A DNA stretch of 50,326 nt from SIG607 sp045533195 (lineage in GTDB: Bacteria; Bacillota; Clostridia; Oscillospirales; Acutalibacteraceae). A program made the position numbers and the translations under genes. The stretch is taken from the NCBI GenBank assembly GCA_045533195.1, contig JAZSHI010000018.1, positions 1-50,326 of the forward strand, read 5' to 3'. Of the stretch, positions 8,098 through 16,404 are shown piece after piece (positions within the stretch are counted from its first letter, which is position 1; the number at the start of each line of letters is the position of its first letter). The notes beneath the pieces are model-generated. The model did not search any database. It saw only the letters and a list, made by a program, of their open reading frames with translations, and had not been told where the DNA came from.

Positions 8098-8349
8098 ATG
8101 ATGGTTAATACCGATTATTTAGTTCCGATGACAGAAGCGAATCAAAACTTCTCAAAGGTGGTACACACAGTTGAAGAAAGCGGTTTAGCTGTTATTTTAA
8201 AAAACAACAAACCGAGATACGTTGTTGTTGATTTTGATGAATATAACAATATTGCCGCCGCACTGCAAATGCGCAAAACCAAAATCGAAAGCACTGCCGA
8301 TAAACTAATAGAAGAAAATTTGGAAGCGTTATTGGAGCTTGGCAAATAA
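8098..8349 (+). CDS. phd: Phd/YefM-family antitoxin
   Basis: The 83-residue antitoxin has the Phd/YefM DNA-binding N domain (VPMTEANQNFSKVVHTVEESG, then AVILKNNKPRYVVVDFDEY) and a charged C-terminal helix that would wrap the toxin. ATG 8098 is chosen because GAGGTG lies six bases upstream; the open reading extends 16 residues further but across the -10. Its stop overlaps the toxin ATG by one base. It should neutralise the Doc toxin and repress the pair. Confidence 0.92.
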   Translation: MMVNTDYLVPMTEANQNFSKVVHTVEESGLAVILKNNKPRYVVVDFDEYNNIAAALQMRKTKIESTADKLIEENLEALLELGK

Positions 8350-8726
8350 TGATACTTTTAACTAAAGATGAAATAATCGAACTCCATAAAAGACTAATAG
8401 ATAAAACAGGCGGAAGCTACGGAATTCGCGATAACAGCCTTTTAGAATCGGCTATATACAGCGCCGTTTCAGCCTTTGAAAACAATGAATCATATCCGAC
8501 CATTGAAGAAAAGGCGGCGCGTCTTATGTTTGCGCTGACTAACAATCATTCTTTTGTTGACGGCAATAAACGTATTGGCGTACTTACAACGCTAATAACC
8601 CTGCAGCTTAATGATGTAAAAATCAAATATTCGCAAAAGGAGCTTATTTCTCTTGGTCTTAGCGTTGCCGAAGGACAAACAGAATATATCGAAATTCTAA
8701 ATTGGATAAAAGAACACAAAATTTAA
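8349..8726 (+). CDS. doc: Doc (death-on-curing) Fic-fold toxin
   Basis: The 125-residue toxin carries the Doc/Fic catalytic loop NHSFVDGNKRIG (Fic consensus HxFxxGNKR, with Asp before Gly), at about residue 58. Doc-type enzymes phosphorylate EF-Tu on Thr and stop translation. The length is typical. It is coupled to the antitoxin and followed by a terminator, forming a complete two-gene type II module between two chaperone operons. Confidence 0.93.
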   Translation: MILLTKDEIIELHKRLIDKTGGSYGIRDNSLLESAIYSAVSAFENNESYPTIEEKAARLMFALTNNHSFVDGNKRIGVLTTLITLQLNDVKIKYSQKELISLGLSVAEGQTEYIEILNWIKEHKI

Positions 8727-8727
8727 A

Positions 8728-8760
8728 AAATCAGTCTTGAGTAAACAAGACTGATTTTAT
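8728..8760. terminator. Bidirectional terminator between doc and dnaJ
   Basis: AAATCAGTCTTG (8728-8739) pairs with CAAGACTGATTT (8746-8757), with T-runs on both sides, ending doc (rightward) and the hrcA-grpE-dnaK-dnaJ operon (leftward). Confidence 0.88.
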
Positions 8761-8761
8761 T

Positions 8762-9922
8762 TTAATCACCGAAAAGGTCTTTAACCTTATCAAAGAACGA
8801 CCTTCGTTTTTTATAATTTTTATCACTTAAGCTTATGTCAAAAGCAGTTAGCTTTTCTTTTTGCTCCTTGTTTAAGTCTTTTGGAACCTCAACAATAATT
8901 TTAACGTACTCATCGCCGTAGCCGGAATAGTTAAGACGTTTTATACCCTTACCGCGAAGTTTAAATTCATCCCCCGGCTGTGTGCCTTCGTGGATACTGA
9001 ATTTTGCCTTGCCGTCTATGGTAGGAACGGTTATTTCACCGCCCATAACCGCCTGAGCATAAGTAATGGGAACCTCACAGAAAATGTCATACCCTTCGCG
9101 CTCAAAAATGGGGTGAGGACGTACAGATACCGTTATGGTAAGGTCACCTGCAGGGCCGCCGTTAATACCCATATCTCCGCCGCCGCGCAGTGCAATCGAC
9201 TGACCGTCATCAATACCTGCAGGAATATCTATTACCTTTTCTACGGTATTTCGTACTCTGCCTCTGCCCGAACAGGTTTTGCAGGGAGTTTCTATTATTT
9301 TACCTGTTCCGCGGCAGTTATCACAGGTCTGCTGAGTCTGAATGGTGCCGAATGGAGTGCGTTGCCCCATAACCACCTGACCGCTACCCTTACAGTTAGG
9401 ACAGGTTTTTACCTGAGTTCCCTTCTGCGCGCCGCTTCCGCCGCAATCACTACAGCTTTCGGTACGGGTTACTTTTATGTTCTTTTTACATCCCTTTGCC
9501 GCCTCTTCAAAAGAAATAACAATATTTGCCGAGGTGTCTGCGCCGCGACGCGGAGCATTGGGATCACGTCTTCTGCCGCCGCCGAAACCGCCGCCGAACA
9601 TTGAGCCTAAAATATCGCCCAAATCACCAAAGTCTCCAAAACCGCCGAAACCACCGCCAAAGGGATTACCTCCCTGACCTGCGCCAAAATTGGGGTCAAC
9701 ACCTGCGTGACCGAATTGGTCATAACGCGCACGTTTGTCCTTATCCGAAAGAATTTCGTAGGCTTCGTTTACCTCTTTAAAATTCTTTTCAGCCTCGGCA
9801 TCCCCTGGATGAAGGTCGGGATGATATTTTTTAGCCGCTTTTCTGTAGGCTTTCTTAAGGTCATCATCATTAACGCTTTTATCAACGCCTAAGACCTCGT
9901 AATAATCTCTTTTATCCGCCAC
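8762..9922 (-). CDS. dnaJ: Hsp40 co-chaperone DnaJ (type I)
   Basis: The 386-residue protein has a J domain with HPD at about 34, a long Gly/Phe-rich linker, four zinc-binding repeats (CSDCGGSG, CPNCKGSG, CDNCRGTG, CKTCSGRG) and C-terminal substrate-binding barrels. It delivers unfolded proteins to DnaK and stimulates its ATPase. The start is GTG 9922 with AAGGAG eight bases upstream. It is the last gene of the HrcA-regulated operon; the gap to dnaK contains a palindromic repeat. Confidence 0.98.
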   Translation of the reverse strand: MADKRDYYEVLGVDKSVNDDDLKKAYRKAAKKYHPDLHPGDAEAEKNFKEVNEAYEILSDKDKRARYDQFGHAGVDPNFGAGQGGNPFGGGFGGFGDFGDLGDILGSMFGGGFGGGRRRDPNAPRRGADTSANIVISFEEAAKGCKKNIKVTRTESCSDCGGSGAQKGTQVKTCPNCKGSGQVVMGQRTPFGTIQTQQTCDNCRGTGKIIETPCKTCSGRGRVRNTVEKVIDIPAGIDDGQSIALRGGGDMGINGGPAGDLTITVSVRPHPIFEREGYDIFCEVPITYAQAVMGGEITVPTIDGKAKFSIHEGTQPGDEFKLRGKGIKRLNYSGYGDEYVKIIVEVPKDLNKEQKEKLTAFDISLSDKNYKKRRSFFDKVKDLFGD

Positions 9923-9940
9923 TGAATATTCTCCTTGATA

Positions 9941-9976
9941 TTAGGGAACGGGACGATGTGGGCATCGTCCCCTACA
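9941..9976. repeat. Palindromic intergenic repeat between dnaK and dnaJ
   Basis: GGGACGATG (9950-9958), loop TGGG, CATCGTCCC (9963-9971), flanked by TTAGGGAAC and CTAC. I recall similar GTAGGGG...CCCC palindromes scattered through genomes of uncultured Clostridia; copy number here cannot be judged from one copy. Confidence 0.5.
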
Positions 9977-9984
9977 AAACCTAA

Positions 9985-11817
9985 TTATTTATTTGCGTCA
10001 TTAATATCCGAGAAGTCTGCGTCGTAAACGTTGTCAGCGCCACCGGCTGCGTTGCCGTTTTGACCTGCAGCCTGCTGAGCCTCTGCTGCAGCCTTATAAA
10101 CCTTTTCGCTTACAGCATAGATTTCCTTTTGGAGTCCTTCACTTGCAGACTTAATTGCTTCGATATCGGTGCCCTTTAAGGCTTCCTTAAGAGCTTCCTT
10201 GGCAGTTTCAATTTTGCCCTTTTCTTCATCGCTTAACTTATCGCCGAATTCATTTACGGTCTTTTCGGTCTGATAAATCATCTGGTCAGCATTGTTGCGG
10301 ATATCAACCTCTTCTCTGCGCTTCTTATCTTCGCTTTCGTACTGAGCAGCCTCTTTTACAGCCTTTTCTATATCCTCTTTGGACATATTGGTGTTAGAGG
10401 TAATGGTAATAGACTGCTCTTTGCCTGTACCGAGGTCTTTAGCCGATACGTTAACGATACCGTTAGCGTCAATATCAAAGGTAACTTCAATCTGGGGGAT
10501 TCCGCGGGGAGCGGGAGCAATTCCATCAAGGTGGAATACACCAAGCTGTTTATTATCTCTTGCAAATTCTCTTTCACCCTGAAGAACGTTTACTTCAACA
10601 GAGGTCTGACCGTCAGCGGCAGTAGAGAAAATCTGGCTCTTTTTAGTAGGAATGGTGGTATTTCTGTCAATAACCTTTGTGCAAACTCCGCCCATGGTTT
10701 CGATACCGAGAGAAAGAGGAGTTACGTCAAGAAGAAGGAGTCCCTTAACGTCGCCGCCGAGAACACCGCCCTGAAGAGCTGCGCCGAGAGCAACACATTC
10801 ATCGGGGTTAATGCCCTTGAAGGGTTCAGCGCCAATGAAGTTCTTAACAGCTTCCTGAACAGCGGGGATTCTTGAAGAACCGCCTACCATAAGAACCTTG
10901 TTGATTTCGTTTTTGTTAAGACCGGAGTCAGCAAGAGCCTGACGAACGGGGCCCATAGTTGCTTCTACAACGTCAGCGGTATGCTCGTTGAACTTAGCTC
11001 TTGTAATGGTGGTCTCAAAGTGCTTAGGACCTGTGGCATCAGCAGTAATAAAGGGAAGATTAATATCAGCGGTGGTCATACCGGAAAGGTCAATTTTAGC
11101 CTTTTCTGCTGCTTCCTTAATACGCTGCATAGCCATTTTATCACCGCTAAGGTCAATGCCCTGTTCAGCCTTGAAGGTAGCAACGATATAATCCATAACG
11201 CGCTTGTCAAAGTCATCGCCGCCAAGTCTGTTGTTACCTGCAGTAGCAAGTACTTCCTGAACTCCGTCGCCCATTTCGATAATGGAAACGTCGAAGGTAC
11301 CGCCGCCAAGGTCATATACCATAACCTTCTGGTCGTCTTCCTTATCAATGGAATAAGCAAGAGCGGCAGCAGTAGGCTCGTTTATAATTCTCTTAACCTC
11401 AAGACCTGCAATTTTACCTGCATCCTTGGTTGCCTGACGCTGAGCGTCGGTGAAGTATGCGGGAACGGTAATAACTGCTTCGGTAACGGTGGTGCCGAGA
11501 TAGCTTTCTGCATCAGCCTTTAACTTCTGAAGAATAATAGCGGAAATTTCCTGAGGAGTATAGTTTTTGTCGTCAATTGCTACGGTGTTTGCAGTACCCA
11601 TATCACGCTTAATGGAGCTGATGGTTCTGTCGGGGTTGGTGATAGCCTGACGCTTTGCAACCTGACCTACCATTCTTTCGCCTGTTTTAGAAAAAGCAAC
11701 AACGGAAGGAGTAGTTCTTCCGCCCTCTGCGTTAGGGATAACAACGGCTTCGCCGCCCTCCATAACTGCTACGCAAGAGTTAGTTGTACCAAGGTCAATA
11801 CCAATAATTTTACCCAT
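9985..11817 (-). CDS. dnaK: Hsp70 chaperone DnaK
   Basis: At 610 residues this is a typical Gram-positive DnaK. It has the ATPase domain (GIDLGTTNSCVAVMEG at the N terminus; VYDLGGGTFDVSI; GGSSRIPAVQ), the linker LLLLDVTPLSLGIETMGG, a substrate-binding domain and a lid ending in a Gly/Ala/Gln-rich tail. It binds and releases unfolded segments with GrpE and DnaJ, which flank it. AAAGGAG precedes the ATG. Confidence 0.99.
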   Translation of the reverse strand: MGKIIGIDLGTTNSCVAVMEGGEAVVIPNAEGGRTTPSVVAFSKTGERMVGQVAKRQAITNPDRTISSIKRDMGTANTVAIDDKNYTPQEISAIILQKLKADAESYLGTTVTEAVITVPAYFTDAQRQATKDAGKIAGLEVKRIINEPTAAALAYSIDKEDDQKVMVYDLGGGTFDVSIIEMGDGVQEVLATAGNNRLGGDDFDKRVMDYIVATFKAEQGIDLSGDKMAMQRIKEAAEKAKIDLSGMTTADINLPFITADATGPKHFETTITRAKFNEHTADVVEATMGPVRQALADSGLNKNEINKVLMVGGSSRIPAVQEAVKNFIGAEPFKGINPDECVALGAALQGGVLGGDVKGLLLLDVTPLSLGIETMGGVCTKVIDRNTTIPTKKSQIFSTAADGQTSVEVNVLQGEREFARDNKQLGVFHLDGIAPAPRGIPQIEVTFDIDANGIVNVSAKDLGTGKEQSITITSNTNMSKEDIEKAVKEAAQYESEDKKRREEVDIRNNADQMIYQTEKTVNEFGDKLSDEEKGKIETAKEALKEALKGTDIEAIKSASEGLQKEIYAVSEKVYKAAAEAQQAAGQNGNAAGGADNVYDADFSDINDANK

Positions 11818-11847
11818 AATAATTTTCTCCTTTATATAAATATAGTA

Positions 11848-12375
11848 TTAATTAGCTACTTTTACCATTGCGGCACGGATAACGGTGTCACCCATTTTAT
11901 ATCCCTGCTGCAATACTTCGGCAATAACATTTTCGCCTAAATCTTCGTCTTCTACGTGCATTACTGCTTCGTGGAAGTTGGGATTAAACTCATCTCCTAC
12001 ATTTGCAAGAGGAGTAACCCCCATTTTTTCGGGAAGGCTTATGAACTGCTTTATTATCATTTCAAGCCCCTTGCAGTAATCCTCTCCCGAAGAATCGGCA
12101 GATATGGCTCTGCCTGCATTGTCAAGAACGGGAAGAAATTCCTTAAACTGACCTGCCTTTGCATATTCGGCAACACCAAGTCTTTCTCTTTCGGTTCTCT
12201 TTTTGAAGTTATCAAACTCTGCGGCAGTTCTGGCAAGTAGGTCTTTAGTTTTAAGAAGTTCTTCATTTAACTTTTCGGCTTCTTCGTTCTTCTTAGACTT
12301 TTTAGCCTTCTTTTCCTCTTTAACGGGCTCTGCCTCAACGGTTTCACCCTCAAGGTTCTTTTCCTTTTCGCTCAT
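11848..12375 (-). CDS. grpE: Nucleotide exchange factor GrpE
   Basis: This 175-residue protein has a charged Lys/Glu coiled-coil N terminus (about 1-60), the conserved TAAEFDNFKKRTERE segment and the C-terminal beta-wing ending in GYKMGDTVIRAAMVKVAN. It releases ADP from DnaK. AGGAGG precedes the ATG. It is the second gene of the operon. Confidence 0.98.
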   Translation of the reverse strand: MSEKEKNLEGETVEAEPVKEEKKAKKSKKNEEAEKLNEELLKTKDLLARTAAEFDNFKKRTERERLGVAEYAKAGQFKEFLPVLDNAGRAISADSSGEDYCKGLEMIIKQFISLPEKMGVTPLANVGDEFNPNFHEAVMHVEDEDLGENVIAEVLQQGYKMGDTVIRAAMVKVAN

Positions 12376-12399
12376 TATTTATACCTCCTGTCATATGGT

Positions 12400-13407
12400 T
12401 TAATCAAAATTTTCATTCATAAGCTCACTAAGCCTTAAGGCTATGTAAGCAACGCTGGGCAGTATTCTGTCATAGGACATTCTGGTTGAACCTATAACCC
12501 CTATTCTGCCTAAGGGGAAATCTTTTGTTCCAAAGGGAGCAACCGCAAGACACCGACCTAAAAGGGCGCTGTATCCCGTATCGCTTCCGAAAATAACGGT
12601 AGCATCATTAAGCGGACGCTCTACAATAGAAAGGATTCCCTCTTTTCTATCCATAAAGGAAATAAATTCGGTGGGAAAAGCATCCGATAAATAAAGATTG
12701 TGCTCTCCGCACAAATTTATATCCGATTTGCCTATATCCTTTATCATCTGCGCAAAAGCAGAAACAAGGGGTAGAAAGTCAAGTGCATCTCCGCCCGACT
12801 TTAAGAAAATATTTTGAAGATTACCGGCGGTCAGCTCATTAAGTGTTTTTCCCTCAACATTTGTTTTTATAAGTGAAGAAAATCTTTTTACCGCTTCGCT
12901 GTCAAAATATGCAGAAGTCTTTAAAAGCTTATTTCCCGTTCTGCCGTCAGAGGTAAATGCCACAAGCATTAATAAATGCGTACCCATTGGCATAACCTCT
13001 ACCCGTCTAAGAGCCACGCTGTCATCACTTAGCTTTGCATAAAAGGCGGGAAGCCCCGTAATACTACTTAATATCTCAGCGGCGGCGCGAGTCAGGGTTT
13101 CGGTATCCTGAGAGGCCATTTTAAGCTCATTATCAATGGTTTCCTTAAGAGATTCGGGAAGCGAATCCTCCGACATAAGCCTACTTACATAAAATTCATA
13201 TCCCTTACTTGTGGGGATTCTGCCTGCCGAGGTATGCGGCTGAGCAAGGAAGCCCAGAGAACAAAGGTCGCTCATTTCGTTTCTAAGGGTTGCTGACGAG
13301 GGAGCATTTTCCAAAACCCCCGTTAGCCATTTTGAGCCTACGGGCTCACCTGTGGCAATATGATATTTAACTATTGCTTCAAGTATTGCCATCTTTCTGG
13401 GCGTCAA
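12400..13407 (-). CDS. hrcA: Heat-inducible repressor HrcA
   Basis: HrcA represses this operon by binding CIRCE and needs GroEL to stay active. The N-terminal winged helix (RKMAILEAIVKYHIATGEPVGSKWL; SSATLRNEMSDL; HTSAGRIPT) and the HrcA core are clear. The open frame begins at GTG 13422, but that codon is part of the ribosome site; TTG 13407, six bases after AGGGAG, gives a normal HrcA N terminus and 335 residues. It is the first gene of the operon, so it controls its own synthesis. Confidence 0.97.
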   Translation of the reverse strand: MTPRKMAILEAIVKYHIATGEPVGSKWLTGVLENAPSSATLRNEMSDLCSLGFLAQPHTSAGRIPTSKGYEFYVSRLMSEDSLPESLKETIDNELKMASQDTETLTRAAAEILSSITGLPAFYAKLSDDSVALRRVEVMPMGTHLLMLVAFTSDGRTGNKLLKTSAYFDSEAVKRFSSLIKTNVEGKTLNELTAGNLQNIFLKSGGDALDFLPLVSAFAQMIKDIGKSDINLCGEHNLYLSDAFPTEFISFMDRKEGILSIVERPLNDATVIFGSDTGYSALLGRCLAVAPFGTKDFPLGRIGVIGSTRMSYDRILPSVAYIALRLSELMNENFD

Positions 13408-13437
13408 TTCCGTCTCCCTCACCTCTTTCTTTTGGGA

Positions 13438-13464
13438 TTAGCACTCTAACACGTCGAGTGCTAA
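13438..13464. promoter_or_regulatory. CIRCE operator
   Basis: TTAGCACTC (13438-13446), nine bases, GAGTGCTAA (13456-13464): a perfect match to the HrcA operator, immediately after the predicted start site. Confidence 0.98.
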
Positions 13465-13473
13465 TGTACATAT

Positions 13474-13502
13474 ACTATAAACCTTATTTTCCCATTTGTC
13501 AA
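13474..13502 (-). promoter_or_regulatory. hrcA operon promoter
   Basis: Minus-strand TTGACA (13497-13502), 17-base spacer, TATAGT (13474-13479). The start near 13467 puts CIRCE at the first transcribed bases. Confidence 0.88.
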
Positions 13503-13548
13503 TAGATTTTCGTAATTTTTTTAAAAAATTCTTTGACTTTCTCTGACC

Positions 13549-13826
13549 TTAAGCAAACACGAATAATCCGAACCTGATTTAGAAGGGTGGATTTTCGCTA
13601 TTGCTTTGTTAAAATACCCGTAAATACACAAAGTATTTGCTGTGTTTTGTGCCTCGCACTAACAAAAATCCACCTCTTTGAAATTCTATGACCTAAAAGA
13701 AGCAGAATTTAGTGTGATTTTTGGTGCGAAAGAGTTCGTAAGGCTGACGCCTACGAATGATGACAAACCGAAAAGCGCCTTAATTCTGCCGTTTTAGGCA
13801 GGTTCGGATTATTCGTGTTTGCTTAA
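13549..13826. mobile_element. 278-bp MITE-like element with 28-bp perfect terminal inverted repeats
   Basis: The left end (13549-13576, TTAAGCAAACACG...) and right end (13799-13826, ...CGTGTTTGCTTAA) are perfect inverted repeats of 28 bases. Inside are two further inverted-repeat pairs: GGTGGATTTT (13586-13595) with 13665-13674, and CCTAAAAG..GCAGAATT (13692-13709) with 13782-13798. A smaller hairpin lies at 13735-13757. No ORF is present. TTAA at both outer edges could be a TTAA or TA target duplication. A structured RNA is the alternative reading. Confidence 0.75.
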
Positions 13827-13836
13827 TAAAAAAAGA

Positions 13837-13865
13837 GTGACAAATTCTTTTTAGTGTGTTATACT
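13837..13865 (+). promoter_or_regulatory. Promoter just outside the MITE-like element
   Basis: GTGACA (13837-13842), 17-base spacer, TATACT (13860-13865), driving the unknown gene that follows. Confidence 0.65.
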
Positions 13866-13897
13866 ATATGCATATTATTTTTATGGTGGTATTAATT

Positions 13898-14620
13898 ATG
13901 TATTACGAATCCCTTATTAAATTTTTAGATTCCTTCTTTAAGGAGCAGGAAATCTGCGCAAACGAAGACGGCACCTTTAGCGGTAAAGACAAAACCATTA
14001 AAATTGAGTATAATCAAAATTCAAAGTGTTATGAGCTTTTTACCGCTGACGAAGGCAGCGAATTTACAAAAATTTCTTCTTACCTCTTTGACGAAAGTCA
14101 GAAGGAAAGCGATATTGAAAGTGTAGCTATTGACTTTGCTGATTCCTTAAGAAAAAATTTGGGTATCAAAAATAAGCGCAACGCCGAAGCTATTGAGCTT
14201 CCCACCGACGAAGGCGGCGAAACCGTAAGTCTTTCGGGCCTTACCCAAAAGCTTCTTGCCTTCTTCCCTATATATAAGGATACCTACAAGGTTCATTGCG
14301 CCGAAAACAACCGCTTTTTACCCACCTCGTTTTACAGAGAAAATCTTATTCCCGCCGCAAAAAATCTTCTTTCTTCAGGTAACAAAAAGCAGATTAAGAA
14401 GTTTTACGACGCTTTGCGTGAAATCTATATAAACGGTGATGCCGAAACGTCTTCCTTTACCGTAGCGGTTATAGCCGCCGCCGTTTATGATAATGAAGAG
14501 CTGAAAAAAGAAGCCCTCAGCCAAAATGAAACAGAGTGCCGTACCTTTAGTCAGAATATCGACACCTTCTGCTCAAGAATTAAATCAAACAAAAAGCTTC
14601 GTGAATCTCTTATAAAATAA
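13898..14620 (+). CDS. Conserved-looking protein of unknown function
   Basis: The product is a soluble, acidic protein of 240 residues without signal peptide, membrane segment or motif that I recognise. The first ~90 residues look alpha/beta and Glu/Asp-rich; the rest is helical and Lys-rich. ATG 13898 is preferred: GGTGGT lies seven bases upstream, and a 14-residue upstream extension would begin at the -10. It is monocistronic, with its own promoter and terminator. Codon use (CTT-rich Leu) matches the neighbouring core genes, so it looks native. Confidence 0.8.
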   Translation: MYYESLIKFLDSFFKEQEICANEDGTFSGKDKTIKIEYNQNSKCYELFTADEGSEFTKISSYLFDESQKESDIESVAIDFADSLRKNLGIKNKRNAEAIELPTDEGGETVSLSGLTQKLLAFFPIYKDTYKVHCAENNRFLPTSFYRENLIPAAKNLLSSGNKKQIKKFYDALREIYINGDAETSSFTVAVIAAAVYDNEELKKEALSQNETECRTFSQNIDTFCSRIKSNKKLRESLIK

Positions 14621-14636
14621 TAAAGCAAAATTTTAC

Positions 14637-14674
14637 CGCCCTGAAACTGAAGTGTTCAGGGCGTTTGTTTTTTT
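14637..14674 (+). terminator. Terminator of the unknown gene
   Basis: CGCCCTGAA (14637-14645) pairs with TTCAGGGCG (14655-14663), followed by TTTGTTTTTTT. Confidence 0.9.
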
Positions 14675-14703
14675 ATGCAAAAGTTTTGAAAATTTATAAA
14701 AAG

Positions 14704-14801
14704 TTATGAACAATGCCTGTTAGGTTACTAACGGGCATTTTTTGTTATAAATAGGGAGTTATTAAGGTTATGCACCGACTTATGAACAATAGTTATGCAC
14801 C
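14704..14801 (+). repeat. TTATGMAC repeats upstream of the phage cassette
   Basis: TTATGAAC at 14704 and 14780 and TTATGCAC at 14768 and 14793. Three copies are spaced 12-13 bases; GTTATGCACC occurs twice exactly 25 bases apart (14767-14776, 14792-14801). They resemble degenerate DnaA boxes or activator sites. No consensus sigma-A promoter is visible before the cassette. Confidence 0.55.
14713..14744 (+). terminator. Leader terminator before the phage cassette
   Basis: ATGCCTGTTAG (14713-14723), loop GTTA, CTAACGGGCAT (14728-14738), one G-U pair, then a T-run. It isolates the cassette from upstream transcription or attenuates it. Confidence 0.8.
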
Positions 14802-14876
14802 AAATGGGTAAAAAAATGTCGGTGAATGTCGCAAATTGACTGCATAATATGAGCTTATCGACAGGAGGGAACGACC

Positions 14877-15140
14877 ATAAAACAGCGTGATTTAAAAAAC
14901 GAAATGAAGAAAATTTTAAATGCAAAATTGCCCGAAAGCGAAGTAAACGAGCTTAAAGAGGACGGCTATAAGGTATCAGGCGCTACCCGACTTACAGGGA
15001 TAGTAATTGCTCTTTATAAAAAAGCCGCCGTAGGTGATATGAGCGCTATTAAAGAGGTGCTTTCCCTTGTTGCCGAAAAAAACGAAATAAGTGAAAACGG
15101 GGTGACCATTATAGACGATGTCAGAAATAAAGATAGCTGA
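14877..15140 (+). CDS. Putative small terminase subunit, ATA start
   Basis: A small helical protein of 87 residues directly before the large terminase, the usual place of TerS. The segment TGIVIALYKKAAVGDMSAIKE resembles a stretch I recall from short phage packaging/terminase-associated proteins. AGGAGG (14863-14868) lies eight bases before ATA 14877; the frame has no ATG, GTG or TTG between the stop at 14850 and ATG 14904, and that ATG has no ribosome site. ATA initiation would give MKQRDLKNEMKK. If the ATG is used, the protein has 78 residues. It overlaps terL by 23 bases. Confidence 0.62.
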   Translation: MKQRDLKNEMKKILNAKLPESEVNELKEDGYKVSGATRLTGIVIALYKKAAVGDMSAIKEVLSLVAEKNEISENGVTIIDDVRNKDS

Positions 15141-16404
15141 GCTTATTGGTCAAGGCTATGACGATTATTGGAACTGTGATAAACGTTACCGCGTACTTAA
15201 AGGCGGAAAGGGAAGCAAAAAAACAAGTGTTACCGCCCTTAATCTTATTTATAGGCTTATGAAATTTGACAAAAGCAATCTGCTTGTTATAAGAGCGGTA
15301 ATGAACACCCACAGAAATTCCACCTTTGCGGCTCTTAGCTGGGCGCAGAACAAACTTGGAGTGGAAAACCTTTGGCATAACAGCGTTTCTAATATGGAAA
15401 TGACCTATTTGCCCACAGGACAGAAAATACTTTTCAGAGGAATGGACGATGTTTTAAAGCTTGCAGGTATTCAAACCTCTATCGGAACCTTTAACTTTGT
15501 ATGGATAGAGGAAGCATTTGAAATAGGCAGTGAAGCGGATTTTGAAAAGCTTGACCTTACCGTTCCGCGAGGGGAAGTAAGCGAAGGCTATTTTAAGCAG
15601 ACTACCATTACCTTTAACCCTTGGAGCAAAGAGCATTGGCTGAAAAAGAGATTTTTTGACAATCCCGACAGCCAGACCGCCACATTTTCCACGAACTATT
15701 TAATAAATGAGTTTTTGGATGCCACAGACCGACGGGTTTTTGAGCGAATGAAGAAAACCAACGCGCGAAAGTATGCCGTTGCAGGTCTTGGCGAATGGGG
15801 AATTGCAGAAGGTCTTGTTTACGAAAACTGGACCGTTGAGCACAGAGATATTAATTTGCTTAAAGGTACGAACTTTAAAGCCTTTTTCGGTCTTGACTAC
15901 GGCTACGTTAACGATCCTACCGCTTTTATAGCCTTTTTTGTAAACGTTAATTCAAAAGAAATTCACATTTTTGATGAGTTCTACAAAAAGCGGATGTTAA
16001 ACAGCGATATAGCAAAGGAAATCAAAAAACGCGGCTACAGTAAAGAAAGAATCAGGGCTGACTCCGCCGAACCAAAATCAAATGAAGACCTTAAAAGACT
16101 TGGTATTCACCGCATCACTCCTGCGGCAAAGGGGCGGGACAGCATATTAAACGGTATTGCGCGAATAAGTGAATATAAAATTACCGTTGAACCCTGCTGT
16201 GTTGCAGCTATTAAGGAGCTTTCCACCTATTGCTATGGAGACAGATGCAACGAAAGGGGTTTACGGCTTCCCGATGATAGAGACAATCATTTACTTGATG
16301 CTCTTCGATACGCCTTTGAAGACGTTAAATATCTTGAACACCAAAGAGATGATACCGACGGCTTTAAGGGCAGAGATCTACTGTTTGGGAGATGGACACA
16401 ATAG
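15118..16404 (+). CDS. terL: Phage terminase large subunit (PBSX/SPP1 type)
   Basis: This 428-residue DNA-packaging motor has an N-terminal ATPase with Walker A GGKGSKKT (about 29-36) and Walker B FNFVWIEEA (about 123-131). The C-terminal RNase-H-like nuclease has GLDYGYVNDPTA (about 258) and DNHLLDALRY (about 387). Length and motifs are complete, so it appears functional. The type is associated with headful packaging in PBSX and SPP1. It is followed closely by capsid genes. Confidence 0.94.
   Translation: MSEIKIAELIGQGYDDYWNCDKRYRVLKGGKGSKKTSVTALNLIYRLMKFDKSNLLVIRAVMNTHRNSTFAALSWAQNKLGVENLWHNSVSNMEMTYLPTGQKILFRGMDDVLKLAGIQTSIGTFNFVWIEEAFEIGSEADFEKLDLTVPRGEVSEGYFKQTTITFNPWSKEHWLKKRFFDNPDSQTATFSTNYLINEFLDATDRRVFERMKKTNARKYAVAGLGEWGIAEGLVYENWTVEHRDINLLKGTNFKAFFGLDYGYVNDPTAFIAFFVNVNSKEIHIFDEFYKKRMLNSDIAKEIKKRGYSKERIRADSAEPKSNEDLKRLGIHRITPAAKGRDSILNGIARISEYKITVEPCCVAAIKELSTYCYGDRCNERGLRLPDDRDNHLLDALRYAFEDVKYLEHQRDDTDGFKGRDLLFGRWTQ

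Noticed and set aside
8990..9604. Long plus-strand reading frame (204 codons) opposite dnaJ
   Set aside because: It is the shadow of dnaJ zinc-finger and Gly-rich coding; no ribosome site or recognisable protein features.
10981..11523. Plus-strand 180-codon frame opposite dnaK
   Set aside because: Antisense shadow of a conserved gene; product is low-complexity Ser/Asn/Gly/Lys with no start signal.
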